A stretch of DNA of 64,000 nt from Microbulbifer sp. YPW1. GTDB lineage: Bacteria; Pseudomonadota; Gammaproteobacteria; Pseudomonadales; Cellvibrionaceae. Location of the stretch: contig NZ_CP055157.1 of NCBI RefSeq assembly GCF_013367775.1, positions 310,001 to 374,000 of the forward strand, in the 5' to 3' direction. Positions 35,402 through 43,695 of this stretch are shown in pieces. The position numbers and the translations under genes are program-made. The notes under the pieces are model-generated. The model made no database searches and had not been told where the DNA came from. It was given only the letters and a program-made list of their open reading frames with translations. Position 1 is the stretch's first letter. Each line of letters opens with the position of its first letter.

Positions 35402-36717
35402 TGCCTCACCCATCCATAGAAGGCCGCATTTTTGCCGTCGTAATGGCCGCGGTACTTGTCGGCACCGCCCTTCCATTCCTGTTACTGAAACTCGGTGCCG
35501 ATCCACTACTGGCATGGAGTGGCGGACTGCTGCTGGCGCTGGTCTGCGCCCTGATTCTTATTCGCCCGGTTACCCGCAAACTGAACCGGGCACTTACCAG
35601 CCTGGAAGGCGGGTTGCTGAACTTTCGCGATGGGGACTTTTCCATTTCCTTGGCACTCGACCGCAACGACCAGCTCGGCGAGCTGGCGGCCCTGTATAAC
35701 GAGGTGGGAGAAATCCTGCGGCGGGAGCGGGCGCATATTCACCAGCGGGAACTGCTGCTCGATACCGTTATCCAGAGCTCGCCACTGGCACTACTACTGA
35801 TCGACCACAGCGACCACATCATCTATGCCAACACCAGCGCTCGCCATCTGGTACACGGTGGCAAACCCCTGCAGGGACATCTTCTGCAGCAGGTACTGTC
35901 CCGGTGTCCGCCGGAACTCGCGCAGGCCATAGAGCAAAAGCAGGACGGGCTCACCAGCTATCTCGATGGCGAAGACAACCACACCCTGCATATCAGCAAC
36001 AGCACCTTTGTACTCAACTCGCACAAGCACCGACTGATCCTGCTGCGGGAGATGACCCGTGAACTGACCCGCGCGGAAGTACAGGTGTGGAAAAAAGTCA
36101 TCCGCCTGATCAGCCATGAGCTGAACAACTCCCTGGCACCCATTTCTTCCATGGCGCACAGTGGCAAGATGCTGTCGGAAAAATTGCAGTCGACACAACT
36201 GGCGGGGGTATTTGATGTTATCGCCGATCGCTGCCGTCACCTGACCGAGTTCACCCAGGGCTACGCGCGGTTTGCCAAATTGCCGCCACCGGCCGCCGAA
36301 GAAGTGTCCTGGAGGAAACTGGTAGAGCGAATACAACCACTGCAGCCGTTCACCCTGCAGGGAGAGCTGCCATCGCGCCCGGGGTATTTCGACCCGGCGC
36401 AAATTGAGCAGGCCCTGCTGAACCTGCTCAAAAACGCCGCCGAATCCGACAGCCCCGAGCAGGACATCAGCTTGCGTATCGAGACCGACGCCCACGGCCA
36501 GCTGCTCACTATTTCGGACCGGGGTTGTGGTATGAGCGACAAGGTTTTGCAGCAGGCACTACTGCCCTTCTACTCTACCAAGCCCCAGGGAGTGGGACTG
36601 GGTCTGGCACTGTGCCGGGAAATTGCCGACGCCCACGGCGGCCAGATTCGCCTGCACAATCGCACCGGGGGCGGGCTTCAGGTCAGCCTCTGGCTGCCCT
36701 GGCCAGAAACCGTTTAA
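35401..36717 (+). CDS. Sensor histidine kinase of the export operon
   Basis: 438 residues. Two N-terminal membrane helices (about 12-30 and 37-55) with almost no periplasmic loop, a HAMP-like segment (60-110), a PAS-like domain (115-220) and an NtrB-type kinase core. His239 is in LISHELNNSLAP; the ATPase has NLLKNAAES, SDRGCGMS and GVGLGLAL. The lack of a periplasmic sensor suggests it senses membrane perturbation or an intramembrane or cytoplasmic signal. Coupled by one-base overlap to the regulator gene. Confidence 0.92.
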   Translation: MPHPSIEGRIFAVVMAAVLVGTALPFLLLKLGADPLLAWSGGLLLALVCALILIRPVTRKLNRALTSLEGGLLNFRDGDFSISLALDRNDQLGELAALYNEVGEILRRERAHIHQRELLLDTVIQSSPLALLLIDHSDHIIYANTSARHLVHGGKPLQGHLLQQVLSRCPPELAQAIEQKQDGLTSYLDGEDNHTLHISNSTFVLNSHKHRLILLREMTRELTRAEVQVWKKVIRLISHELNNSLAPISSMAHSGKMLSEKLQSTQLAGVFDVIADRCRHLTEFTQGYARFAKLPPPAAEEVSWRKLVERIQPLQPFTLQGELPSRPGYFDPAQIEQALLNLLKNAAESDSPEQDISLRIETDAHGQLLTISDRGCGMSDKVLQQALLPFYSTKPQGVGLGLALCREIADAHGGQIRLHNRTGGGLQVSLWLPWPETV

Positions 36718-36773
36718 GGGAAAGCAGCACTACACCAGCAGCGGTAGTCGTATCAGGAAAGAGCGTAACCGGC

Positions 36774-37169
36774 TCATACGTCAACGGCGTGACAGCGCAG
36801 CCCTTCACTGTAGAGCCAGCACTTGCCACCCTCGGGACAGGGCGCATCCATTGCCATGGGGGCGGCACCCGCAGGACACTGCGGCGCGCGGCCGGCAGTA
36901 CACCAGGCTCCGGTGTCCAGCTGATAACAGACGGCATCGTCCACCAGGCAGGTACTGGCCGTGGGCACCTGGTTGTCACCGGCAAAGCAGTTGCGTGGAT
37001 AGGCGGGCATCAGGTTTGCCGGCATGGGGCGCTGGTAGTAGGTCGCCGGGGTGCCGGTAAGATCACACCAGAAGCCATCCAGGGCCGCAGCGTTTCCAAG
37101 TTCTCCGCGGGTGTTCGCGCAGCCAGCGGATATTGCGGCCAACAAAAGGCAAAACAGGCGCAGTTTCAT
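36774..37169 (-). CDS. Small Cys-rich lipoprotein A
   Basis: 131 residues. Lipoprotein signal with lipobox AISAGC (acylated Cys at about 17). The mature part has about nine Cys in short paired blocks (CYQLDTGAWC, PQCPAG, APCPEGGKCW, LRCHAV), suggesting disulfide bonds in the periplasm or outer membrane. I recognise no family. It is the first of three small lipoproteins in a row on the minus strand, converging with the kinase gene. Confidence 0.75.
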   Translation of the reverse strand: MKLRLFCLLLAAISAGCANTRGELGNAAALDGFWCDLTGTPATYYQRPMPANLMPAYPRNCFAGDNQVPTASTCLVDDAVCYQLDTGAWCTAGRAPQCPAGAAPMAMDAPCPEGGKCWLYSEGLRCHAVDV

Positions 37170-37243
37170 ATCACGTCCTCTGTGACAGAATGTTCCGGGC
37201 AGAATTTCCGGGTTTCCCTACCCGCGGCCCCGACGTGCAGAAA

Positions 37244-37504
37244 TTACTTTTCGTAGACGATACAGCGGCGCCCGCCGGAGATTTCGTAGCACTGGGCAGT
37301 GGTCGGACAGATGGATCCGGGCGCCAGCTCTTCCGCATCGCCGGGACAGCCGTCGTAATTGGTTTTCTGCTCCGCATGTGCCGGTGCACGGGGAATAGGT
37401 GCACTGTTAGGGTAGACCACCTGATCGCGCACGCTGCTGGTACCACAGGCGGACAACAGTGTAGCTGCCGCCATCAGGGAAAAAATCGTCACTCGTTTGC
37501 GCAT
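37244..37504 (-). CDS. Small Cys-containing lipoprotein B
   Basis: 86 residues. Signal peptide with lipobox LLSAC. Four Cys in the mature chain in the order C-x11-C-x5-C-x8-C, ending CYEISGGRRCIVYEK, similar in layout to the CYQLDTGAWCTAG block of the neighbouring lipoprotein. Family unknown. A GGAGG ribosome binding site precedes the ATG. It is 74 bases upstream of lipoprotein A on the same strand. Confidence 0.72.
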   Translation of the reverse strand: MRKRVTIFSLMAAATLLSACGTSSVRDQVVYPNSAPIPRAPAHAEQKTNYDGCPGDAEELAPGSICPTTAQCYEISGGRRCIVYEK

Positions 37505-37560
37505 GGAGCCTCCTTAACAATCACTTCATTTGCCGGTTCAACCGGCGCTATGGATGCGCA

Positions 37561-37830
37561 TCAGTAGACCCGCATCACCGGGAAAAACCAGCAGGCTGAT
37601 CCCACTCGATTCCCGTCTCCGTCCATCGAGCACTGGCGGCTGGCCGCCGGTGGCACCGACGCATTCGGCAGATAATTCCCCACTTCGACAAAGTCTGCAC
37701 TCTGGGTATTGTCATCGGGGTTGAAGAAAAATGGATCGTAACTGTTTTCGTTCCCGTAGGGTACGAAGATACAACCCTGCAAAGACAGCGTAACTCCCAT
37801 TGCCACTGCGGCGATCCCTGTGCGGTTCAT
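37561..37830 (-). CDS. Small lipoprotein C
   Basis: 89 residues from the ATG at 37830 (MNRTGIAAVAMG), with lipobox LQGC; an upstream in-frame start would add 40 non-signal residues. The mature chain is short, with the end block QCSMDGDGNRVGSACWFF, again a pair of Cys around a Gly-rich turn as in lipoproteins A and B. Function unknown. The three probably form one transcription unit. Confidence 0.68.
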   Translation of the reverse strand: MNRTGIAAVAMGVTLSLQGCIFVPYGNENSYDPFFFNPDDNTQSADFVEVGNYLPNASVPPAASRQCSMDGDGNRVGSACWFFPVMRVY

Positions 37831-38139
37831 GGCTCGACTACCTCGCAACTTGATAACTGCCTGACCACCACCGGAAATTTCCATCTTCCGGCATTTACTC
37901 ACTGATACTTTCAGTTTAGCGCGCAGGAAGTGTTCGACGACGCTGTTCACGTTTTAACCAGAATTAAATGCGCAGTAATCAACGCCGCCCCGATTTCGAC
38001 GCCAAAGCTCCCCTGGCGACGTATTTTCCCCCTTAAAAATGTGAAGTCTGCGACGATTCAGGCCCACGAATTAAGCACAAAAAAAGCGCCGGCGGGAAAA
38101 CCCACCGGCGCTTTTTTGAATCAGCTGAGAATCCGCAGA
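37831..38139. other. Intergenic region with promoter of the lipoproteins and aceF terminator
   Basis: 309 bases without a gene. It ends with the terminator of aceF (38079-38117). The promoter of the lipoprotein genes should be in the first half, but no clear -35/-10 pair is visible. Confidence 0.5.
38079..38117 (-). terminator. Rho-independent terminator of aceEF
   Basis: AGCGCCGG-GGG pairs with CCC-CCGGCGCT around an AAAA loop with one mismatch, flanked by A- and T-runs. It is 22 bases past the aceF stop on the minus strand. Confidence 0.93.
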
Positions 38140-39819
38140 TTACAGCAGCAGTCGACGCACGTCGGCCAGCACATCTGCCAGGTAGGTCAGGAAACGACCC
38201 GCATCACCGCCGTTAACGGCGCGATGATCGTAAGACAGTGCCAGCGGCAGCATCTTGCGCGGTACAAATTCCTTACCGTTCCATTCCGGACGAATCGCCA
38301 GCTTGGAGACTCCGAGGATACCCACTTCCGGGGCATTCACGATCGGGGTAAAGCCGGTGCCACCGATAGCGCCGAGACTGGAAATGGTGAAGCAGGCACC
38401 CTGCATATCGCGGGGTTTCAGCTTGCCGTCGCGGGCAGCGATCGCCATGGCGGTCGCTTCCTCTGCCAGCTCGTACAGGCCTTTCTTGTCCACATCGCGA
38501 ATGACTGGAACCATCAGGCCTTTGGGGGTATCTACCGCCATACCGATGTGTACGTAGTCCTTCTTGACGATGTGCTCGCCGTCGTTGTGCAGGGAAACGT
38601 TGAAGCTCGGCACTTCGCGCAGGGCCGCAGCAGCGGCTTTCAGCAGGAAGGGTACCGGAGTGAGCTTCACACCACGCTTCTCGGCTTCTGCCTTCATCGC
38701 CTTGCGGAAATCTTCCAGCTCGGTGATGTCCGCGTCGTCGAACTGGGTAACGTGCGGCACATTCAGCCAGTTGCGCGACATATTGGCCGCGGTGAGCTTG
38801 TGGATCTTGCTCATCGGCTCGGTAGTCACCGGGCCGAACTGGCTGAAGTCGATTTCCGGCATCGGCGCAATGCCGATGTTGCCACCAACGCCACTTACAG
38901 CGCCGCTCTCGGCCTTCTTCACCTGCTCCTTGATATAGGCATGCAGGTCGTCTTTGGTCACACGACCGCGCGGACCGGTCGGCTTGACCTTGTTCAGGGT
39001 CACGCCCAGCTCACGGGCCAGCTTGCGCACGGCGGGGCCGGCGTAAACTTCTGCGGACGGGGTGTGATCGCGCTCCACGTGCGGATCTTTCTGCGGTGCC
39101 GCCGGCGGTTCCTGGCTTGCGGATGCAGCTGCAGCAGGTGCTGCCGCCGGAGCAGGCGCGGGTGCTGCAGCAGCTGGTGCCGGTGCAGCGCCGCCGCTCT
39201 CGCCACCGCCGCTCTCTCCGCCAGACAGGGTTTTGATCACCCCGATCACGTCGCCGGTGGATACCTTGTCGCCTTCCTTTACGGAGATGGAAACAATGGT
39301 ACCGGAAGCGGAAGACGGTACATCCATGGAGGCCTTGTCGCCCTCCACAACGATCAGTGCATCGCCCTCTTCCACGCTGTCGCCAGCGGAGACGGAAATT
39401 TCAATCACGTCCACCGCATCGGCACCGCCGAGGTCCGGGACCTTGATTTCCTCTTCCTTCTCTTCACCTGCAGCAGCGGGCGCCGGAGTTGGCGCCTCTT
39501 CAGCGGCAGGTGCCGGCGCGGATTCTTCCGCCGGAGCCGAGGCCGCCTCTTCAGCAGCCTCGTCTGCACTGTCGCCTGCAGCCTCGGTTTCCATTTCACC
39601 GATGACGTCGCCTTCGGAGACCTTGTCACCTTCCTTGACGGAGATGCTCAGGATCTTGCCGGCAACTGGTGCGGGAACGTCCATGGAGGCTTTGTCGCCC
39701 TCCACAACAATCAGCGCATCCTCTTCCGCCACCGTGTCACCCACGGCAACGGCGATTTCAATAACATCTACCTGATCGGCGCCGCCGAGATCAGGCACTT
39801 TAATGACTTGTTTTGCCAT
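38140..39819 (-). CDS. aceF: Pyruvate dehydrogenase E2, dihydrolipoamide acetyltransferase
   Basis: 559 residues. Two N-terminal lipoyl domains with lipoylated Lys43 and Lys162, both in the same EGDKASMDVP context, joined by Ala/Pro/Glu-rich linkers. Then the E1/E3-binding domain (about 250-285) and the catalytic core, ending with the active-site SYDHRAVNGGDAG. It transfers the acetyl group to CoA. E. coli has three lipoyl domains; two is common in Pseudomonas-like species. GGAAGG ribosome binding site; 27 bases after aceE. The E3 gene (lpd) is not adjacent. Confidence 0.97.
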   Translation of the reverse strand: MAKQVIKVPDLGGADQVDVIEIAVAVGDTVAEEDALIVVEGDKASMDVPAPVAGKILSISVKEGDKVSEGDVIGEMETEAAGDSADEAAEEAASAPAEESAPAPAAEEAPTPAPAAAGEEKEEEIKVPDLGGADAVDVIEISVSAGDSVEEGDALIVVEGDKASMDVPSSASGTIVSISVKEGDKVSTGDVIGVIKTLSGGESGGGESGGAAPAPAAAAPAPAPAAAPAAAASASQEPPAAPQKDPHVERDHTPSAEVYAGPAVRKLARELGVTLNKVKPTGPRGRVTKDDLHAYIKEQVKKAESGAVSGVGGNIGIAPMPEIDFSQFGPVTTEPMSKIHKLTAANMSRNWLNVPHVTQFDDADITELEDFRKAMKAEAEKRGVKLTPVPFLLKAAAAALREVPSFNVSLHNDGEHIVKKDYVHIGMAVDTPKGLMVPVIRDVDKKGLYELAEEATAMAIAARDGKLKPRDMQGACFTISSLGAIGGTGFTPIVNAPEVGILGVSKLAIRPEWNGKEFVPRKMLPLALSYDHRAVNGGDAGRFLTYLADVLADVRRLLL

Positions 39820-39846
39820 GTCTCTACCTTCCTTAATCAGCGGGCC

Positions 39847-42519
39847 TTAAACCAGACGCGGATTGACTTTTTCCGGGTCGATATTGAGCTTCTTGATGGC
39901 ATCCGCCACTTCACTCGCTTCGATCACGCCCTGATCGGCCAGGCCTTTCAGTGCCGCGATGGTGACGTAGTTGCGGTTAACCTCGAAGAAACGGCGCAGC
40001 TGCTCGCGACTGTCGGAGCGACCGAAGCCGTCGGTGCCCAGTGCGATCACATCGCCATCGATAAACTCACGCAGCGGCTCGACGTAGGCGCGAATGTAAT
40101 CGGTGGAAATCACAACCGGGGTCTCGTTGCCTTCGAACTGCTCGCTGATCCACGCTTTGCGCGGTGCTTCGGTCGGGTGCAGCATGTTCCAGCGCGCCAC
40201 GTCCTGACCTTCACGGGCCGCTTCAGTAGCAGAAGTCAGGTTCCACACGTCGGAAGTCACACCAAACTGGTCGGCGAGGATATCCGCCGCTGCGAGAACT
40301 TCGCGCAGGATGGAGCCGGCACCCACCAGCTGTACGTGCTTCTTCGCTGCCTTGCCTTTTGCCGGCTTGCGACAATTGTTTTCCAGCTTGTAGATACCGC
40401 GGATGATGCCTTCCTCGACACCTTGCGGCATTTCCGGCTGCAGGTAGTTTTCGTTCTCGATGGTGACGTAGTAGAACAGGTTCTTCTGCTCTTCGTACAT
40501 CTCCTTCAGACCGTGGCGCATGATCACCGCCAGGTCGTAACCGTAAGCCGGGTCGTAGCTCTTACAGTTCGGGATGGTGGCAGACAGCACGTGGCTGTGG
40601 CCATCCTGGTGCTGCAGACCTTCGCCGTTCAGGGTGGTACGGCCAGCGGTGGCACCGATCAGGAAGCCGCGCGCCTGCATGTCGCCCGCCGCCCAGGCGA
40701 GATCGCCGATACGCTGGAAGCCGAACATGGAGTAGTAGATATAGAAAGGCACCATCGGCACGCCGTGGTTGCTGTAGGCAGTCGCCAGGGCCATCCACGC
40801 GGACATGGCGCCGGCTTCGTTGATGCCCTCTTCCAGCACCTGGCCTTTCTTGTCTTCCTTGTAATACATGATCTGGCCGTGGTCGACCGGGGTGTATTTC
40901 TGCCCTTGAGAAGAGTAGATACCCAGCTGACGGAACAGGCCTTCCATACCGAAGGTACGGGCTTCGTCCGGTACGATGGGCGCCACGTTCTGGCCCATTT
41001 TTTTGTCTTTCACCAACACGGACAGCGCGCGTACGAACGCCATGGTGGTGGAAATTTCGCGGTCACCGGAGCCCTTGGTCAGTGCGTTGAAGGCATCCAG
41101 CTCGGGAATTTCCAGCTTCGCGACTTCGGTGCTGCGGGACGGTACCGGGCCACCCAGCGCCTTGCGGCGTTCGGCCATGTACTTCATTTCCGGGCTGTCG
41201 GGAGACGGCCGGTAATAAGGAACGTCTTCGATTTCCTTATCGGTAATCGGAATCGCGAAGCGGTCGCGGAAACGCTTCAGCGCTTCGGTGTCCATCTTCT
41301 TGACGTTGTGAGTATCCATCGCCGCTTCACCGGCGGCACCCAGGCCGTAGCCTTTCACGGTCTGCGCCAGGATCACGGTGGGCTTGCCCTTGCTCGCCAT
41401 GGCTTCTGCATAGGCTGCGTAGACCTTGTACGGGTCGTGGCCGCCGCGGTTCAGCTTCATGATCTCGTCGTCGGAGAAGTCCTTGACCATCTCCTCGAGC
41501 TCCGGGTATTTGCCGAAGAAATGCTCGCGGGTGTAAGCGCCACCATTGGCCTTGAAGTTCTGCATCTCGCCATCGACGGTCTCGTCCATGACTTTCTGCA
41601 GCAGGCCTTTTTCGTCTTTCTCGAACAGCGGATCCCACAGGCGGCCCCACAGAACCTTGATCACGTTCCAGCCGGCACCGCGGAATACGCCTTCCAGCTC
41701 CTGCACGATCTTGCCGTTACCGCGCACCGGGCCGTCCAGGCGCTGCAGGTTACAGTTGACCACGAATACCAGGTTTTCCAATTTCTCGCGGCCTGCCAGG
41801 GCGATGGCGCCGAGGGATTCCGGCTCATCACACTCACCGTCACCCAGGAATGCCCACACCTTGCGATCGCCGCGCGGGGACAGGCCACGAGCAGACAGGT
41901 AGCGCATGATGTGCGCCTGGTAGATCGCCTGGATCGGGCCGAGGCCCATGGACACGGTGGGGAACTGCCAGTATTCCGGCATCAGCCACGGGTGCGGGTA
42001 AGAGGAGAGGCCATTGCCGTTCACTTCGCGGCGGAAGTTGTCCAGCTGCTCTTCGTCAAAGCGGCCTTCCAGGTAGGAACGGGCGTAGATACCCGGTGCG
42101 CTGTGGCCCTGGAAGAAGATCAGGTCGCCGCGCTCTTCCCCTTCGTTACCGCGGAAGAAGTAGTTAAACGCTACGTCGTACAGGGTCGCTGCGGACGAGA
42201 AGCTGGCGATGTGGCCACCCAGGCTGTCGCTGTTGGAGTTGGCGCGAACCACCATGGCCAGCGCGTTCCAGCGGATCAGGGAGCGGATACGACGCTCCAT
42301 AAACAGGTCCCCGGGCATACGCTTTTCCGCTTCCGGCGGAATGGTATTGCGGTACGGGGTGGTAATGGCCGCCGGCAACTGAACGCCAGTGTTGGTGGCG
42401 CGGTCAGACAGCTGCTTGATCAGAAACGCTGCGCGTTCCTTACCGCTGTGGCGGATGACCGCCTGCAGCGCATCCAGCCATTCCTGCGTTTCCTGAATGT
42501 CGGTTTCTTCGTGCATCAA
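39847..42519 (-). CDS. aceE: Pyruvate dehydrogenase E1 component
   Basis: 890 residues, the homodimeric E1 of gammaproteobacteria. It decarboxylates pyruvate with thiamine diphosphate and reductively acetylates the E2 lipoyl groups. Thiamine-binding GDGECDEPESLGA and VVNCNLQRLDGP are near 230-265; the C-terminal part has ALGTDGFGRSDSRE. First gene of aceE-aceF. No pdhR is next to it, but a dyad operator-like site lies 338 bases upstream. Confidence 0.97.
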   Translation of the reverse strand: MMHEETDIQETQEWLDALQAVIRHSGKERAAFLIKQLSDRATNTGVQLPAAITTPYRNTIPPEAEKRMPGDLFMERRIRSLIRWNALAMVVRANSNSDSLGGHIASFSSAATLYDVAFNYFFRGNEGEERGDLIFFQGHSAPGIYARSYLEGRFDEEQLDNFRREVNGNGLSSYPHPWLMPEYWQFPTVSMGLGPIQAIYQAHIMRYLSARGLSPRGDRKVWAFLGDGECDEPESLGAIALAGREKLENLVFVVNCNLQRLDGPVRGNGKIVQELEGVFRGAGWNVIKVLWGRLWDPLFEKDEKGLLQKVMDETVDGEMQNFKANGGAYTREHFFGKYPELEEMVKDFSDDEIMKLNRGGHDPYKVYAAYAEAMASKGKPTVILAQTVKGYGLGAAGEAAMDTHNVKKMDTEALKRFRDRFAIPITDKEIEDVPYYRPSPDSPEMKYMAERRKALGGPVPSRSTEVAKLEIPELDAFNALTKGSGDREISTTMAFVRALSVLVKDKKMGQNVAPIVPDEARTFGMEGLFRQLGIYSSQGQKYTPVDHGQIMYYKEDKKGQVLEEGINEAGAMSAWMALATAYSNHGVPMVPFYIYYSMFGFQRIGDLAWAAGDMQARGFLIGATAGRTTLNGEGLQHQDGHSHVLSATIPNCKSYDPAYGYDLAVIMRHGLKEMYEEQKNLFYYVTIENENYLQPEMPQGVEEGIIRGIYKLENNCRKPAKGKAAKKHVQLVGAGSILREVLAAADILADQFGVTSDVWNLTSATEAAREGQDVARWNMLHPTEAPRKAWISEQFEGNETPVVISTDYIRAYVEPLREFIDGDVIALGTDGFGRSDSREQLRRFFEVNRNYVTIAALKGLADQGVIEASEVADAIKKLNIDPEKVNPRLV

Positions 42520-43092
42520 ATGCTCCTCGGCGAATATACGACGTCGAGTCGGTTTTTTTATGGTCAGAATTTTTAGCTGCGCAACAGTAACTCATCCCCG
42601 GGAAATGACGCCCGGAATTGACACCCCGTTCGCCATTTCACCACCCCTATTGGCGGAAAAGCAGCGTTCACTGCCCAGCGTGTTGGCACTGTGAGTGAAA
42701 GGAGAGGAACTGTGCGACCTGAATACCGCCGGTTTTGAAACCGGCTCGACTTTGAATTCGGCGTTGAATTCTCGACCTGCTAAATGTAAGGCGGGCGCCT
42801 TGCGGCGCACAGGATTGCCCTCAAATAACAGGCGGCAAGTGCTCAAGCGGGGGCGATTGTAGTATTACTACAAACGTTTTTCCAGACAGGACGATTAGTA
42901 ACAATTAAAACCAAATTGTAAAACAAATATTTGCCATTCGGCGCAATTACCGAAACAAATATCGGCCAAAGCAGGAATTCTTATTACATAATCGAGTCCA
43001 AAAAACCGATTCTGGTCACGCTTCTCGCCTGTACCGGGACCGGGGAAGGCCCTTCACAAGACGTCAGTACCAGGCACGATTAGGACCTGTGA
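42520..43092. other. aceE upstream region
   Basis: 573 bases without a supported gene; two short frames here have no convincing start or family. On the minus strand a plausible promoter (TTTACA, 17 bases, ACTAAT at about 42895-42925) precedes the dyad at 42857-42873. The rest, up to the sortase stop, shows nothing recognisable. Confidence 0.5.
42857..42873 (-). promoter_or_regulatory. Palindromic GntR/PdhR-like operator upstream of aceE
   Basis: TTGTAGTA and TACTACAA form a perfect 8-bp dyad around one central base. The GT-N-AC type core is the pattern of FadR/PdhR-type GntR repressors. It lies just downstream of a possible aceE promoter. Identity of the repressor is a guess. Confidence 0.45.
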
Positions 43093-43695
43093 CTACAATT
43101 CCACCAGTTCATTCGCCCCAACATAGTCCGCGTACACAAGATAGCGCAGCGGCCCACCGGCGGTGACCGCATCGAAGGGATAGCAGGTCACCAACAGCAA
43201 TCCCGGCGCGTCGGTAACCGGCAGGCGCTCGGTTTCGCTGTTTACGACCTTGGCGCCCCGTACCCGGTAGACATGCCAGCGCCCGCCCCTGTCCTGCAGG
43301 TGTACGTCGGCGCCGGGCTGTAATTCCCCCAGGCTGCTGAAGTGCGTATCGCGATGGGCGGCGATCACCGTGGTGCGCGGCTCGGCCAGATTGCCCGGCT
43401 CACCGGAACCGGTCATCAGGCCGGGACCAAACGCCAACGCCTGGCCACTGGTGCCCTGCAATACCGCCAGCGGTTTTTCTCCTGCCAGCTTCAACTGTGC
43501 CACCGGCACGGTGTCCGCCCAGGGCCACGGCTTGTGCGACTCTCCGCTGGCAATCTGGCGCTGCCAGGCATCGCTGATCAGGTACTGCGCCAGTTCTGCC
43601 TTCAGCAGCAGCCAGGCGCCGCCGCCCAGCTGCCAGAGCCCTGCGGTGATCAGCAATGCCGAAAACCAGGGGGCGAGTTTTACCGCCCGGATCAC
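43093..43695 (-). CDS. Class GN sortase
   Basis: 200 residues, GTG start overlapping the stop of the upstream gene by four bases. N-terminal membrane anchor (about 10-30). Catalytic residues are visible: His114 (AAHRDTHF), Cys171 (LLVTCYPF) and Arg184 (PLRYLVYA). Sortases cut a C-terminal sorting motif and transfer the protein to an acceptor; in Gram-negatives this class occurs mostly in marine proteobacteria, always paired with one VIT/vWA substrate gene, as here. The acceptor in these bacteria is not known. Confidence 0.92.
   Translation of the reverse strand: MIRAVKLAPWFSALLITAGLWQLGGGAWLLLKAELAQYLISDAWQRQIASGESHKPWPWADTVPVAQLKLAGEKPLAVLQGTSGQALAFGPGLMTGSGEPGNLAEPRTTVIAAHRDTHFSSLGELQPGADVHLQDRGGRWHVYRVRGAKVVNSETERLPVTDAPGLLLVTCYPFDAVTAGGPLRYLVYADYVGANELVEL

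Noticed and set aside
37930..42576. Very long plus-strand open frame (about 1548 codons) opposite aceE-aceF
   Set aside because: It is exactly antisense to two unmistakable genes, is rich in His/Gln/Arg/Val as expected from mirrored codon bias, and resembles no protein family.
42592..42846. 84-codon minus-strand frame in the aceE upstream region
   Set aside because: No ribosome binding site, no family, and it lies in the presumed aceE leader.
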